Shown here: positions 23,337-36,069 of the stretch, piece after piece
Layout of the letters: the number at the start of each line of letters is the position of its first letter
Numbering within the stretch: position 1 is the stretch's first letter
Source of the DNA: Hygrophila difformis
Taxonomy: Eukaryota > Streptophyta > Magnoliopsida > Lamiales > Acanthaceae
Reading direction: 5' to 3'
Length of the DNA stretch: 64,000 bases
NCBI GenBank assembly: GCA_030278955.1
Contig: JAOANR010000002.1
Location: 10,219,982-10,283,981, forward strand
Made by a program: the position numbers and the translations under genes
The notes under the pieces: generated by a model
Databases searched by the model: none
The model's input: only the letters and a program-made list of their open reading frames with translations
Told to the model about the DNA's origin: nothing

Positions 23337-24033
23337 TCATTCAATTACATGTTCATTGAAATCTTCTCTTAATTCTCTAATCAAATTAGTAACCTCACAA
23401 CACAAACAATCAATGTTTGTGGCACCATAATTATAGTGTGGAGGTTCCCTAACTAAGTCCCTGCTGTGTGGAGCTATGTAATCACAGTAATAACGATGCC
23501 CTTGTTCCTGAAAAGGATTAGGCTCTTCTTCACTGTCGATAAACACCCTGCTGATCTTCTCCTTAATCTTGTGGATATGTTCTTCCTCTTTAAGGATTGA
23601 TCCAAGCAGATACAGTCCTTCATCAATCTCTTCAAGGCTCTCTGAACTCAGAAGAATGAAGGCCTTGATGAAGATTGAAGGGTGATGATTATCTTCAATT
23701 CCAGGCTTGAGGATTTCAAAAGTGGCTTCCATGAGCCCTGTGTTGCAGAAGTGCAGGTTCAAGTTTGAGCATGAAGTTCCCTGCCTCTCTGCATTTTTCC
23801 ATTATATGTGCGTAGTGAGCATCATGCATTCTCTCCGCAGTGATTCGCTTCACTACATTTGCTCTCCTCCATACTGCAGGTACCTTACTTGCTCTAAAGA
23901 ATTTCTTGCAAGTTGGGGCTGCTTTGGCTACATCTCTCATCTCTTCCTTTCCCAGTCTTGAAAGAATGTCTCCTAAAATATCGTCAGGGATATCTACAAT
24001 GGAGGTTCTAGCATTGGGAGCTGCTGCGGCCAT
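23337..24033 (-). pseudogene. F-box gene E, intronless copy with a frameshift
   Basis: ATG at 24033 reads MAAAAPNARTSIVDIPDDIL with the F-box, then the family block GNFMLKLEPALLQH. A one-base shift near 23760 moves homology to the next frame (LMEATFEILKPGIEDNH) to the end at 23337, with a Cys-rich segment (YYCDYIAPHSRD, IDCLCCEV). The start corresponds to exon 1 plus exon 2 of gene D fused exactly at the splice junction, so the intron is missing. A TATAAAAT box lies at 24121-24114, about 80 bp before the ATG. Confidence 0.78.
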
Positions 24034-24113
24034 TCTGATTTCTGATAAAGGTTGTAGGATAATTGTTCTAATGTGGGAATGTTTGAGATGAAAGGAGAGA
24101 CAGATTCGACTAG

Positions 24114-24121
24114 ATTTTATA
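24114..24121 (-). promoter_or_regulatory. TATA box of F-box gene E
   Basis: TATAAAAT on the minus strand, about 80 bp upstream of the ATG at 24033. Spacing is suitable for a plant core promoter, suggesting that cluster members have their own promoters. Confidence 0.5.
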
Positions 24122-24261
24122 GCAGAAAAACTAAATTCTGCCATAATTACAAGCGGTTGAAACGACGTGAGATGGTTAGTGTAAGGGAAGAAGAAGAGTC
24201 TGAAAAGGGGTATTTTGGTCTTAAGAAGTTTGAAAATCTATCCGTTCAGTATTCCTAGGCT

Positions 24262-24535
24262 CTTGCTTTGTCAATTGTCATCGCGTGGTTATAAAAACCG
24301 TCTCTTGCTTTGTAAACTACAAAGCGAGGAAAGATTCTTGTACAATTTTCAGAGAAAATGGTCACGCTTTGTATTTCGACAAAGCGTAGACATCAAATTC
24401 TTATCATTTAAAAACAGATCAAATTTCATAGAAATGAGAATTTGAACTTATCACCTCGCTTTATAACTTTTACAAAGCGTGAGTGAGTATAGTTCATTCT
24501 AAATCACGCTTTGTCAAAGTTAGCAAAAGCGTGGC
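24262..24535 (-). repeat. CGCTTTGT/ACAAAGCG stem-loop cluster between integrase and F-box cluster (E2)
   Basis: Four stem-loops in 270 bp: 24305-24328, 24364-24387 (perfect ACGCTTTGT, loop ATTTCG, ACAAAGCGT), 24454-24479 and 24503-24532. They occupy the same place in E2 as the CTTTGTCGCGGA cluster occupies in E1 (6714-6925). Confidence 0.8.
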
Positions 24536-24761
24536 CTCAGAATTTATTCATACTTTATTTCCAAACACTTAATACTCAAAAACCTGGTTGAAGATCTCTA
24601 TCTCATCCTTCTTCATTCCATCACAGCTTCATTTCTCGAATTCCTGAAAATATAGAATATAAGAATGAGGGATAAAACATATATCAAAAGAAAAAGGGAA
24701 ACACTACTCAGTTAACCTGGGTAGTATCCACCCCTCTATTTTTTTTTTTAAATTAGAAAAA

Positions 24762-25118
24762 CTAAGGGTTATCCAAATATTCAGTTTGGATATTTAAATC
24801 TTGTTGACCAATATATTCTTTAAGCCTGTGTCCATTTACAGTCTTTTCTCCTTCACTGAGCATGATTGTGACTGCTCCATTGTCATGAACAGCTACAATG
24901 GGGAATGGTCCTGTCCACCTCGATCTGAGCTTCCCTGGAAATAATTTCAAACGAGAATTATAAAGCAAAATCAATTGACCAACAGAAAATTCCTTATGTT
25001 TAATTTTCGAATCATGAATTTTCTTGGTTCGATCTTTATAAATCTTGTTGCTTTCATATGCTTCCAGTCTCATCTCTTCCAACTTAGACAGATCAAACTT
25101 CCTCTTGTCTTGTCCCGA
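24762..25118 (-). pseudogene. Athila-type integrase C-terminal domain (E2)
   Basis: This continues in frame after a TAG (25121-25119) that ends the integrase core frame. It contains [40 protein letters not shown] and [14 protein letters not shown]. It is the counterpart of 5878-6237 in E1. Confidence 0.85.
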
Positions 25119-25985
25119 CTAAAGATCCATGTTGAGCATCTTAATGGCCCAATATGCTCTATGTTCTAGCTCAACTGGAAGATGGCAAGCTTTTCCAAAA
25201 ACTAGTCTGTAGGGAGACATTCCTATAGGAGTCTCAAAAGCAGTTCTATATGCCCATAAAGCATCATCCAGCTTCTTTGACCAGTCTTTTCTTGTAATAT
25301 TCACAGAAGCTTGTAAAATATGCTTAATTTCCTTATGAGATACCTCCACCTGTCCACTTGTCTGAGGATGATATGGTGATCCAACTTTATGATGAACACC
25401 ATACTGTTTCAGCAACTTCTCAAAGAGTTTATTTACAAAGTGGGATCCTCCATCAGATATAATGGCACGAGGGGCTCCAAACCTGGTAAAAATATTCTTT
25501 TGCAGAAATTTAGTAACTTGTTTAGCTTCATTATTGGGTAAAGCCACTGCTTCTACCCATTTTGAGACATAATCAACAGCCACTAAAATGTAGTGATTAC
25601 CAAATGATGGGGGAAAAGGTCCCATAAAATCAATTCCCCACACATCAAATATCTCTACTTCTAAAATTCCTTTTTGAGGCATTTCTTCTCTCATTGAAAT
25701 GTTTCCCAATCTTTGGCATCTGTCACACATCTTTATAAGTTTCTGGCAATCCAAAAAGATAGTCGGCCAGTAAAAGCCACAGTCTAGAACTTTTCTAGCA
25801 GTTCTAGCAGGACCATGATGGCCTCCTAGAGGATTCTCATGACACTTTCTAACAATTTGAAAACCTTCCTTTTCATGAACACAGCGCCTAATAACCTGAT
25901 CAGAACAAAACTTAAATAAAAAGGGATCATCCCAATAGTATTTCTGAATTTCTCTGAAAAATCTTGACTTCTGATGAGAGTTTAA
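25119..25985 (-). pseudogene. Athila-type integrase core (E2)
   Basis: The zinc-binding region ([29 protein letters not shown]) and core ([37 protein letters not shown]) are all present. It is joined to RNase H by a frameshift near 25985 and ends at TAG 25121-25119. The catalytic D, D and E appear intact. Confidence 0.9.
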
Positions 25986-26525
25986 ACTTTGGGACAATCT
26001 TGCAAGCTAGATAATTAGCAAAATCTGAAAACCAAGGACAATCAAATTGATGCAACTGCAAAGCATACAACTGTTCATCTGGAAATTTGTCATTTACAAC
26101 TTCCTCCTTTTCTGTTTTCTCCTCCAATCTAGAAAGATGATCTGCTACTCCATTATCTTTTCCTTTTATGTCTTTAATAATAATGTCAATCTCTTGTAAA
26201 AGTAAAACCCATCTTATCAGCCTAGGTTTGGCTTCTTGCTTTGAGAAGAGATATCTTAATGCAGTATGATCTGTGTAAACTATAGTTTGAGCTCCAATAA
26301 GATACTGTCTGAACTTGTCAAAAGCAAAAACTACAGCATACATTTCCTTTTCTGTAGTAGTATAGTTTATCTGAGCATCATTAAGAGTATGGCTAGCATA
26401 ATAGATAACATGATGTTTGCCTTCTTTATGTTGCCCCAAAACTGCTCCTACTGCATTCTCACTTCCATCACACATAAGTTCAAAAGGTAGACTCCAATCA
26501 GGAGACTGAACTATAGGTGCAGTGA
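25986..26525 (-). pseudogene. Athila-type RNase H (E2)
   Basis: [19 protein letters not shown] begins the RNase H domain. [20 protein letters not shown] and [13 protein letters not shown] follow, then the connection region ([13 protein letters not shown]). A one-base shift near 26525 separates it from RT and another near 25985 from integrase. Confidence 0.88.
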
Positions 26526-27615
26526 TTAGTTCTCCTTCAAGGTCTTAAAAGCAGTTAAGCAATCTTCATCAAAGCTAAATGTCACATCCTTATGAAGAAG
26601 ATTACATAAAGGTCTTGCTATTTTAGAAAAGTCCTTAATAAACCTTCTATAAAAACCAGCATGACCAAGAAAACTCCTTACTGCCTTAATCGTTTTGGGT
26701 GGCGGTAAATTTGCTATCACAGAATCCTTAGCTTTGTCTACTTCTATTCCTGCTCTAGATACTTTGTGTCCTAGGACAATTCCTTCCTGAACCATGAAAT
26801 GACACTTTTCCCAGTTAAGAACCAGGTTAGTGTCCTCACATCTCTGCAAAATTTTTGACAAATTTTTTAAGGAATCTTCAAAGTCAGTTCCATGAACGGT
26901 AAAATCATCCATAAACACTTCAATGCATTTTTCAATAAAATCAGAGAAAATACTCATCATGCATCTTTGAAAAGTAGCAGGAGCATTACATAATCCAAAA
27001 GGCATTCTTCTATAAGCAAATGTCCCATATGGGCAAGTAAAAGTTGTCTTTTCATTATCTTCACTAGCAATAACTATTTGATTATAACCAGAATAACCAT
27101 CTAAGAAGATGTAAAATGGTTTACCTGACAGTCTTTCTAACATTTGATCAATAAAAGGTAAAGGAAAATGATCTTTTCTTGTGGCAGTATTTAATTTTCT
27201 ATAATCAATGCAAACTCTCCAACCAGTTACTGGTCTTGTTGCTACTTCATCACCATGTTCATTAGTCACAATGCAAATCCCACCCTTTTTGGGTACAACT
27301 TGTGTTGGACTTACCCATTTACTATCAGAAATAGGATAGATTATACCTGCATCAAGTAGCTTGATTACCTCCTTCTTGACAACTTCCTGCATTGGTGGAT
27401 TTAGCCTCCTCTGTGGTTGTCTGGATGGTTTGTATTCATCCTCCATCAGGATCCTATGCATACAAATGTGTGGACTGATGCCTTTGATATCTGCTATAGT
27501 CCAAGCAATTGCCTGAATATGATTTTTAAGAGTACCTACTAGAGCTTGTTCTTGTTCTTCACTCAGTTTGGATGAAATTATTACCGGAAGCTTCTTTTTG
27601 TCTGCCAAAAAGGCA
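26526..27615 (-). pseudogene. Athila-type reverse transcriptase (E2)
   Basis: An open frame of 360 residues includes [22 protein letters not shown] block [32 protein letters not shown] and the catalytic FMDDF. It is cut off upstream by the solo LTR at 27621, inside the sequence that encodes the linker just before RT; the linker resumes at 30225. Downstream it ends by frameshift near 26525. Confidence 0.92.
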
Positions 27616-27620
27616 TACTT

Positions 27621-30219
27621 TGTAACACCCCGGATTTGATCACCCAGGCCAGGGCATTACCACCACACCTTTCTAAACAAGACACGAACCAAGTCGAGCT
27701 TATTCAGAAGGATGCTGAGGCTAAGTTGTACCAAATTTTCAAAACAATTTAAAATCCACTCAAATATGCCCGAAGTAAAATCAATTCAGAGTATCACATG
27801 CATGAAAATAAATAATAACAGTGCGGAAGCAAATAGGGCCAAACAGACGGCCAAAACCAAAGTTCAACGTCCAAGTCCAATACGAGAAATTTAAAAATAA
27901 TTTAATGCGACAAGTCCTTTCTTCATAAAATCTCATCCCGGCATGCCATGACTTACTCTGCGAAAAATAGAAAACAACAATTTATCAGTACAAACGGTAC
28001 TGCGTAAGTTAATGTATAGCATGACAAACTTTAAAGTTTTTAGAAGAGTAATAAAAAGATGGAATTTTAATTTCTAAAATAAACGAGTAATATACTTTAC
28101 GGAAATTCTTCACTATACCACATGTATAATTACCAATGTTCATTTTGATCGAGGACATCCAAAAATTACCCGCTTGGGCGCTTATGTCCACAAGCCGCCG
28201 GTATCAACGATCCTGGGCCTAGCCGTTTAAGATCAATTACCTGCTTGGGCACTTATGTCCACAAGCCGACGGTATCCACAAATGTGAGAGTAGCGGACCC
28301 TATACAGACACACTCCGGAGCCCTAGGTAACCCATACGGATACACCTAGGAGTATAGACTCATACAAACACGCAACATAATTTCCTTGGCGCCGTTTTGG
28401 CCGCCAAAAAGAGGGGGCGGCCCAACGAGCCCATGCCAAGTGCACTTACCCTCCAAAATTGGGCATCTAACTCGATCAAAACTCACAAAGTTTCAAAATT
28501 CACATTTTTAATCATTACAAAACATATTTGCATTTCCAGAATTCATAATATTCCCAAAAGAGTAGCAATTGACTCACATTTCATCAAAACGCACGAAGAC
28601 AAATTCAACGATGAAAACTCACTGTGGCAGTTTTCAGATTCGTACTAGGAAATGTAGTAAAACATTTTAAAAATTTCTGGAATTTTTACAGATACTAGGA
28701 GACATCAAAATAAGCGTTTTTCTCAGAAATAGGCCTTAGCAAATTCGGACTCTAAGTAGCCTAAAAAAAATCATTACAGAAACTCATATTTCAAAGGGTG
28801 CAGAAATCACTGTTCACTCGACCACAGTTTCTTTAAAAATCCATAACAATTCGAAGATTGATCCAAAAATTCTGAAATTTTACAGGGATAAACTAGACAC
28901 ATAGATAAACAATTTTTGTGAAGAAACTAACCATCAAAAACGATCGTAACTAGGAGTAATACGGACTACAAAACTGGACATGCTTTGGAACGAAATCTGT
29001 CATCATGAACTCAGAAAATACCAGATGCTTTTTCGATGCTCAAATCGAGTCCAAAAATTATGAAAATTTACAGAGATCATCTTCAAGGTGTTAGGAACAT
29101 ATTTCATTTAGAAACGTTTTTCCAAAAACGAACGGATCTAGGCGAAACATGCACAACAATAAAATCTACTCGGATGAAACCCTAGAAAACAGTTTTGGCA
29201 TAGGATGGAAATCGAACTATAACTCAGTGAATACTCCATCAAAACCTCTAAAATTCGAGATGCACAACACTAACTTACATTAGAAGAGATTGGAATCAAG
29301 ATTCTCCTTGGTTGGATCTCCAAACTCGTCCGGAACAGCCCACTCTTCCAAAGTTCTACCGAATGAATCCTATTTTGAAATGTTAGGAGAAATACTAGAT
29401 GTTAGGGCTTAGAATCCGACCCTATGATCAAGGATTTGGATTGGAACACTTACCTAGACGTAGGAGAATAGGTTTGCAACCTTCAACTCGACCAAAGCCC
29501 TAAGAACAAGATGAACAACTCTCACCAACTCACAAACACTCAAGAGAAAAGATGATTTTCGGATTAGGTGTTTGGTGGGATGTTTAGACTGATTTTTGGA
29601 TAGATTATGGAGAGAATGCAGTCCCAATGGGTACCTTAATGTACCTGGGAAAACCACAAACGATTTATGGTGGTTTAACTCGAAGTTGCAGCCACCAAAC
29701 TCTATCCAACCCCCCTTACACAACCAAGGTTCATCTTATCCACCAAGTTCATGTATCTCCCACACTACCAACCATGTAGGTACTCTAGAAGCATCTAGGT
29801 TCGTCCAAAAGGAGTCCCAATACACCCCTAAGGTCTGAGACAAGCTTGTGGCTCGATTCCATGAACCAAGCTCGCCATAATTGCTCAACATTGCATGAAA
29901 CGCGTAGCAGCGTTTCAAAACGCTGCTACTGGGGTGGTGGCGCGCCACCGCGCGACCACCGCGCCACCCCACGCTGCGGCCAAATATATATATATATATA
30001 TATATATATTTTTAATATGATTTTTAGTCTTTAAAAATCATACATGGATTATCCATGATTGTTGGATAATCCGATAACTCTCTTCGAGTTGCTATCGTCC
30101 GAAAATGTTTAATTCCGCTCTCCCAGAATTATTTCGATTGTGATAGTTAAATCCAATTAACTAATTCAATTAATTAATTTTCGGATTTAATACTCAATGT
30201 TGATTTCTCGGGTATTACA
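27621..30219 (-). mobile_element. Solo LTR of a chromodomain-type gypsy element inside E2 pol
   Basis: On the minus strand it starts TGTAATACCCGAGAA and ends CCGGGGTGTTACA, 2599 bp. It is flanked by the 5-bp duplication TACTT (27616-27620 and 30220-30224). The start matches that of the E3 LTR (39425) and the length is close (2578 bp). There are no internal coding domains, so it is a solo LTR left by recombination between two LTRs. It holds a GC-rich GCGCGCCACCGCGCG cluster (about 29937-29970) and an AT microsatellite (29984-30010). Confidence 0.92.
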
Positions 30220-30224
30220 TACTT

Positions 30225-30942
30225 AAGATGTTCCGGAAATACTTTAAGTTCAAGCTCAGGTGGGTTTTCTATTGATGGAATTAATTTGCTTCGAGTTTGC
30301 ACTTCCATCTTTAAATCAGATCCTTCTTTAGAAAGATCTGTTTTATCAATGTCATCCTCAGATTATTCTGAAGATGACATATCCTCACTTTCTGATCCAT
30401 CCTTGATTTCACCAGTCTCAGGATCAGCGAATCTAACCGCGCACAAGTAAGCAAAAGTAGCATCTTCAGCATTTGTGAGTGGGGTGAGATTGTTCTCAAT
30501 TACATCAGTGGTAAAGAGATTATAGTAATCAAAAAGATTTCCCCCTCCAAAGTACTAGAGTCTAATCTCTTTCCCGCTACATTGGTTTCAAAAACATTAA
30601 AAGGATATGTTGACATCTTCATCATGTCAAAAGTAACTTCCAGATCATCAACATGAAGTTTTACTATGCCATTCTTTGCATCAATCATGGCTCCTGCAGT
30701 CACCAGGAAAGGCCTTCCTAGTATGATAGGAATCCTGACATTTTCATCGATATCAAGAATGAATAACAAAGTCAGCTGGAAACCAAAGGCCTCCTGTCTT
30801 TACTAAAACATCTTCAATGATCCCTTCTAGTCTGGTGCTCGATTGGTCAGCAAAGAAGAGAGTCATATTAACTGGCCTCATCTTCCCCAAGTCCAAACGT
30901 CTAGCCATAGCAAGTAGCATTACATTGATGCTGCTTCCTAAG
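30225..30942 (-). pseudogene. Athila-type protease and protease-RT linker (E2)
   Basis: On the minus strand, broken frames give [13 protein letters not shown] protease sequence near 30940-30915, then ILGRPFLVTAGAMIDAKNG at about 30740-30690, and the linker PPELELKVFPEHLKY just before the solo LTR. Several frameshifts are present. Confidence 0.8.
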
Positions 30943-33125
30943 TCACAGAGCCCTCGCCCAGCTTCTTTTACAGTTGATAATCAGGGGTAAAGTAAAACTC
31001 CCTGGATCTTCAAGCTTTGGAGGAATCCTTTGTTGAAGAACCAAGCTACAATTCTGATTTAAGACCACCATTTGCTGCTCTCCCGCACTTCGTTTCCCTG
31101 AAATCAATTCTTTCAGAAACTTAGTGTAAGTGGACATTTCAGCAATTAATTCAACCAAAGGGATTGATATTTCAATGGCCTTAATCTTTTCAAGAAATTT
31201 CTTAAATTTAATTTCTTGAAAATCATTTTTGAGTCTCCCAGGATATGGTATCCTGGGCATGTGTTCATCCAGTGAATCCTTTTTGTTACCTGTAGAGTTA
31301 GGATTATCATTACCTCCCTCTTTTTCCTTTGGAAAGGAGTGTCCTGAGACATTCTTTTCCAAACCCTTATCCTCAAGTATCTGTCTTTGTTCAAGCTGAT
31401 CATCTTCTTCCATTGTCTGAACATCCTTGAACTTTTTCTGCTGCAGCAACCTATATCGTTTCTTTTCAAATTCAGGATCAACAACTTCTTTTCCTCCCCT
31501 CAATGTAACTGCCTTACATTGTGGATTTGTTTCAGAGAAACTTGGTAATTTTCTTTTTTCTCTTTGCTGTAGTAACTTGGCCATCTCTGTTACTGAATTT
31601 TCAACATTCTTGATTGAAGCCTGCAGTTGGTTGTTCGTCTCTGTGTGCTTAGCAATAAACTCCTTCAGAGCATTCTCCACCTTTAAAGAATAAGTGTTAT
31701 CCTGAGCAACAGGATAAGGTTGCTGTGGAAAATTTGCAGGCACTGGTGCAAACTGTCCATATGGTCTATTCTGTTGATTCATCTGTTGAGGAGGTCTCTG
31801 AGGGTACATTTACTGCTGTGGATAAAATGGTTGTTGAGGACGAAACTGCTGCTGATTATGTTGAGGTGGATTCAGGAGATGTGCATTCTGTGCGTTTTGA
31901 GTATTACCATAGCTCAGATTTGGATGCTTGTTCTGGAATCCAGTGTAGTTATAGCTCTCATCTTGTTTTGGTGCTTCCTGGAGTTGTGGACACTGATCAT
32001 TATGATGTGGCCCAGAACATATTCCGCACTGATAAACTGGTTCCATTGGAGCAGGTTGAAGGATCATCACTGGTTGTTGTTGTTATTGATGCTTAACTTG
32101 TGGACTTGTTTGTTGAGCTAGCTGTAACTCAGCAATCTGTTTAGTAAGTGCTGCAAATTTCTCTTCATTTTTGTCTGTGTTGGTGGGTCATCATCTTGGA
32201 GGACTGCTCTGCTAGCCGTCATGGTGTCTATTGTTGACCACGCTCTATCAAGTGGCATCTGAAGTAATTGTTCCCTTCCAGTGGCATTAATCATCATCTG
32301 CCAAGTGTGAGTGAGTCCAGTGAAAAAGATCTTTAAAAGTCTTCTTTCTGTGATACCATGCTGCGGGCATCTCTTAAGCATATCAAAGAATCTGTCTCGA
32401 GCATCCTTCAAAGATTCTCCTTTTCTCATCTTGAAGCTAGAAATCTTATCTACCCATTCATCTACTTTACTTTTTGGAAAATATTTGAGCAAGAAGTTTC
32501 TAACTAGTTCTGGCCAAGTAGCCTTCTGTTGAGCATTCAGTGAATCATACCATTCTTTCGCAGAACCATCCAGAGAGAATGGGAACATTGCTAGTTGAAT
32601 GGTTTCTCTTGAGGCTCTACCCTTCTTCACTGTCTTACTCAGTTCAACAAACTTTTTGAGATGTAAGTGTGGATCTTCAGCACTCAGCCCATAAAAAGCT
32701 CTGGAAGATGCCAAGTTTAATATACTAGGTGGTATATCAACCTCTTCATCTGTTCCAGCCAAATACTGATCAACGTTTGGTTGCCATGGTTGATATTGTT
32801 CTTCTTGAGGATTTGGAGCAGGATTAGCAAAATTTGGTGGAAAGTAGTGCTGATGAACAAATTGTGGTGCAACAGCCCTCTGTGGTGCTTGAAAATGTCC
32901 TCGAAGTGGTACATTTTGCTGATTGTCTGGTTGCCCATTTGGTAAGTTTCCAGGTCCGTCATTTTGTCCATTGTTAGCCATCCTAGTTATTGTTGAAAGA
33001 TTCCCTTCTACAAGATCTCTTTGTCTCCTTCTAGCGCTTGCTCTGATCAGCCTTGCTGTTCTTTCAAGTTCACAATTAAAAGGAAGCAAAGGTTGCCTTG
33101 AAAATCGAGTTATTCTTTCGCTCAT
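30943..33125 (-). pseudogene. Athila-type gag (E2)
   Basis: ATG at 33125 opens 335 residues with the gag core (FYGLSAEDPHLHLKKF, FPFSLDGSAKEWYDSL). A frameshift near 32190 follows. The frame then carries a CX2CX3HX4C knuckle (CGICSGPHHNDQC, about 32030), an in-frame TAA at 31810-31812, and a further 288 residues with a CKAVTLRGGK motif and the pre-protease region to 30943. Order and motifs match E1. Confidence 0.9.
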
Positions 33126-33247
33126 AAACTGTTAAGACTTCTCTGTGAACAAAATGAAAGAATTAATGAATTTGTTATGGTATAAAGTAAATAATTACAA
33201 TTAAACCAAAGAGTATCTACAGTTCTAAAATTCATAACGCTACACCC

Positions 33248-33265
33248 TCCCCGGCAACGGCGCCA
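33248..33265 (-). other. Primer-binding site, tRNA-Asp type (E2)
   Basis: On the minus strand TGGCGCCGTTGCCGGGGA, identical to the E1 site, directly follows the LTR end (...AAAGCTTCA). Confidence 0.93.
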
Positions 33266-34799
33266 TGAAGCTTTGAGGTAAAAACCCGCTGCAATGCCCC
33301 CCGACAGCCTTTATACTATAATCCTATAGGACTGTTAAAGAGCTTGCCTAATTTTTCCTACCGAAAGCGCACGGTATCAAGCTGCAATATTTATTTTTAT
33401 TGTCGGGATCGTTCATTACAGAGTTACACGATAGAAGCGTTTTAATAGGATTATTAGTTCTAGAACCTGTGTCTGCTCTTGGTTTAAGGATGGTGGAATG
33501 ATGATGACTAAGAATTTAATGCTGAACTGTAAATGCATAAAGCTGTAAACAATAATAAAGAAAACAATTGAAATGATGTTGAGTGTTATGGTTATGTTCA
33601 TGAGTTTAAGATAATGTGGACCAAATCAAATAAACGAAATAAGAATATGATGAGAATATCATACTTCAATGGTTAAACAGAATGAAAGTTCATCGAGATA
33701 GACAAATCCTCTATGCAACTTAATCAAATCTTCATGTCTTAAATCACTTCCCAAGACAGGTACTTGTGATTCAGTGTCATGACATTCTAAGCACTGAAAT
33801 CATAGGATACTGTTACCGCAGGATGATCGGTCAGACTCATTCTGTGACAACAAGCTTCTTAGAACTGTCACTTAATCTATTTCTTTCGGACTCAGATTAA
33901 GCCTTTGACAACTCAAGGTCACTTCTAAATCATCTTATATTCATCTGAACTTGAAGTTGTTCTTTTTACTACTCTGAGTCAAACTGGTCTCATGACCCTA
34001 TATTGGATGTCCTCTACAAGAAGTGAAAAAGCAAGTATTTAAATCTATCATCCAATATTTTCATAAGACTTGACTCCTCAGAGTAATTCCTTCAAGTAGT
34101 TGTAAGAAGTAATAGTCCTGTAAGTATATCAAGATGAAATTGCTATTCAAAATCCTTGACTTATCCAGACCACTCAGATTCATATAGATGCTTTAGCTTG
34201 AGAAATCTCTGTAAACAATTCCAAATACCCATGACTTGACTCAGGATTAGTAGGACTGTAGAAAGAATATTTAATCTCCTACCCATAGCATATAGTGGAA
34301 ACTATAAAGTTATGAACCTTGGAAATTAATCTTCCTAAAACTCCACTAACTATTGGGACAAAAGATGGTTTTTGAAACACCTTTCCCTTTTAAACGACAG
34401 GTACTAAATGTCCAACTAAAGAACAAGTTTGTTCTTCATTATCCTGAGTAAATAATGATTGAGAAAACTTATATCATCATCTTTCTCAATGTACTAATGA
34501 AAATAGTAATATGAATTACAGATATGAATTATGAGTCTGTAATTGTAAGTAAAATTACTCATCATAAACTGAGAAATATCCCAAAATATCATATGTATAG
34601 GTAATATTATATGTATAAGGAAATGATGAGGGTTCTGAGTCCTCTTAATCAAAATCATAGAGTGTTTCCAAAATATACATTGGAAACTAGACAGAATTAG
34701 GAAATCACTTTCCTATGAAAAAGATTTGAGAAATAATTCTGCAAAATAGGTGTCCAAAATAGCTCGCAGTAACTACTTTGGGTTTCAAACTATGAACAT

Positions 34800-35150
34800 T
34801 CCAATTTTCCGCACGCTATGTCTGTACAGCGTGGAGGGAGTTATTGTTCAAAGAATGTTCCTCGGATTTTATTTATACAAAGAACTGAATGCCTCGCAGT
34901 AATTTCTGTAAGAATGCGGCGAGGTGTTCAATTCCTACTTATAAGATAGGGGTTATATATGTATAAGAAGTAGAAGTGAGTAGTTGATGCCCCAAGAAAT
35001 AGGAATCAATTCTGTTGCTATTATAAGTTGGTTCTCTCACTTTGTCGAAATGACATTGCGAGAGTATTGAAATAGCCTTTCTCTAAACAAAGTTATCTGA
35101 ATATCTCCTCGCGTCATCTTTTAAGATGAAGCGTGGCTTTATCTTTAGGT
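34800..35150 (-). repeat. CGC-rich stem-loops downstream of TATA in E2 LTR
   Basis: Inverted pairs such as CCGCACGCTATG...CAGCGTGG (34809-34833), CCTCGCAG...CGGCGAGG (34893-34925) and CTCGCGTCATC...GATGAAGCGTGG (35107-35133). They are weaker than in E1 but in the matching place. Confidence 0.6.
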
Positions 35151-36016
35151 GAAGTAAATGATCAAGTCTTATAACTGTCATAACTACCCTCTGGAACTTC
35201 TGTTCAGAAAATAATGAGAACAGAACCTTTCACATCCAAATTCGTAAACTTAAAGTTGTTAATTCTTAAAGATTATCATGCGATGATTAACACTGCATGG
35301 GTCTTTAGGAACCTTTTAGAGTTCTGAACATTAATCTCTGTGATTTCTTCCAAATTTGTGATCGAGACATAATATCAACAGGGAATCGAATGAATTCACA
35401 ATTCTGCCAGTTCATACCTAACTCGGTTACAATATCCAAACTTCTTGCGTAATTAGAACGAACAAATTACGAATTAAAGATATGAAAGTATTATCATCTT
35501 CGAGAATCAAATTATCGATGTGATGCAAATTCCAAAAAGTGAATATTGTAATTGAGGTTTATACTTCTCTGAAACAGAATTGAAAAACAATAGATTTCTA
35601 ATATTCTTTGAAAATTGTAACCAGAAAGATAAGAAATGCACGATTTGATAACTGATCATTCTTCATGTATCTTGAATAACAAAGAATTAAAAACGAATAC
35701 ACCTGGAAATCTGATTACAATCAGAATAATGCAAAGGTGAGCGAAGAAGTCGGAAGTTAGATGGCGATCGTCGTAATGCATGAACAAGCATTCCGATAGC
35801 AATTCTTCTTCCAGGGTATCCTCAAACTAGTCTACTAAAATATTCCGAAGAAAATCTACTGCAAAATTGAATTACAAATCTGAAGAACTTGGAGTAAATT
35901 GCAGTGAAAAGTAAATCCTAGCTAACCTACCTACTGAATTCTAAAAGTGAACTGGAGAGTAAAATTGAGCTATTCTCTTCAATCTCCCGCTACTTGAGCT
36001 GATCCCCCAAAGGTCT

Positions 36017-36024
36017 TATTTATA
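36017..36024 (-). promoter_or_regulatory. LTR TATA box (E2)
   Basis: TATAAATA on the minus strand, about 585 bp from the LTR outer end, matching the E1 LTR (638 bp). Confidence 0.62.
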
Positions 36025-36069
36025 GATGGGCGTTGTAACTGCTTCAGCCTTGGATGATAACCGCTCGCA

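Noticed and set aside
29984..30010. TATATATA run as a promoter of the solo LTR
   Set aside because: A long AT microsatellite cannot be told apart from a TATA box here, so no promoter was called.
31725..32096. 123-codon plus-strand frame in the E2 gag region
   Set aside because: Antisense to the Gln/Asn/Pro-rich gag linker, which naturally lacks stops on the other strand.
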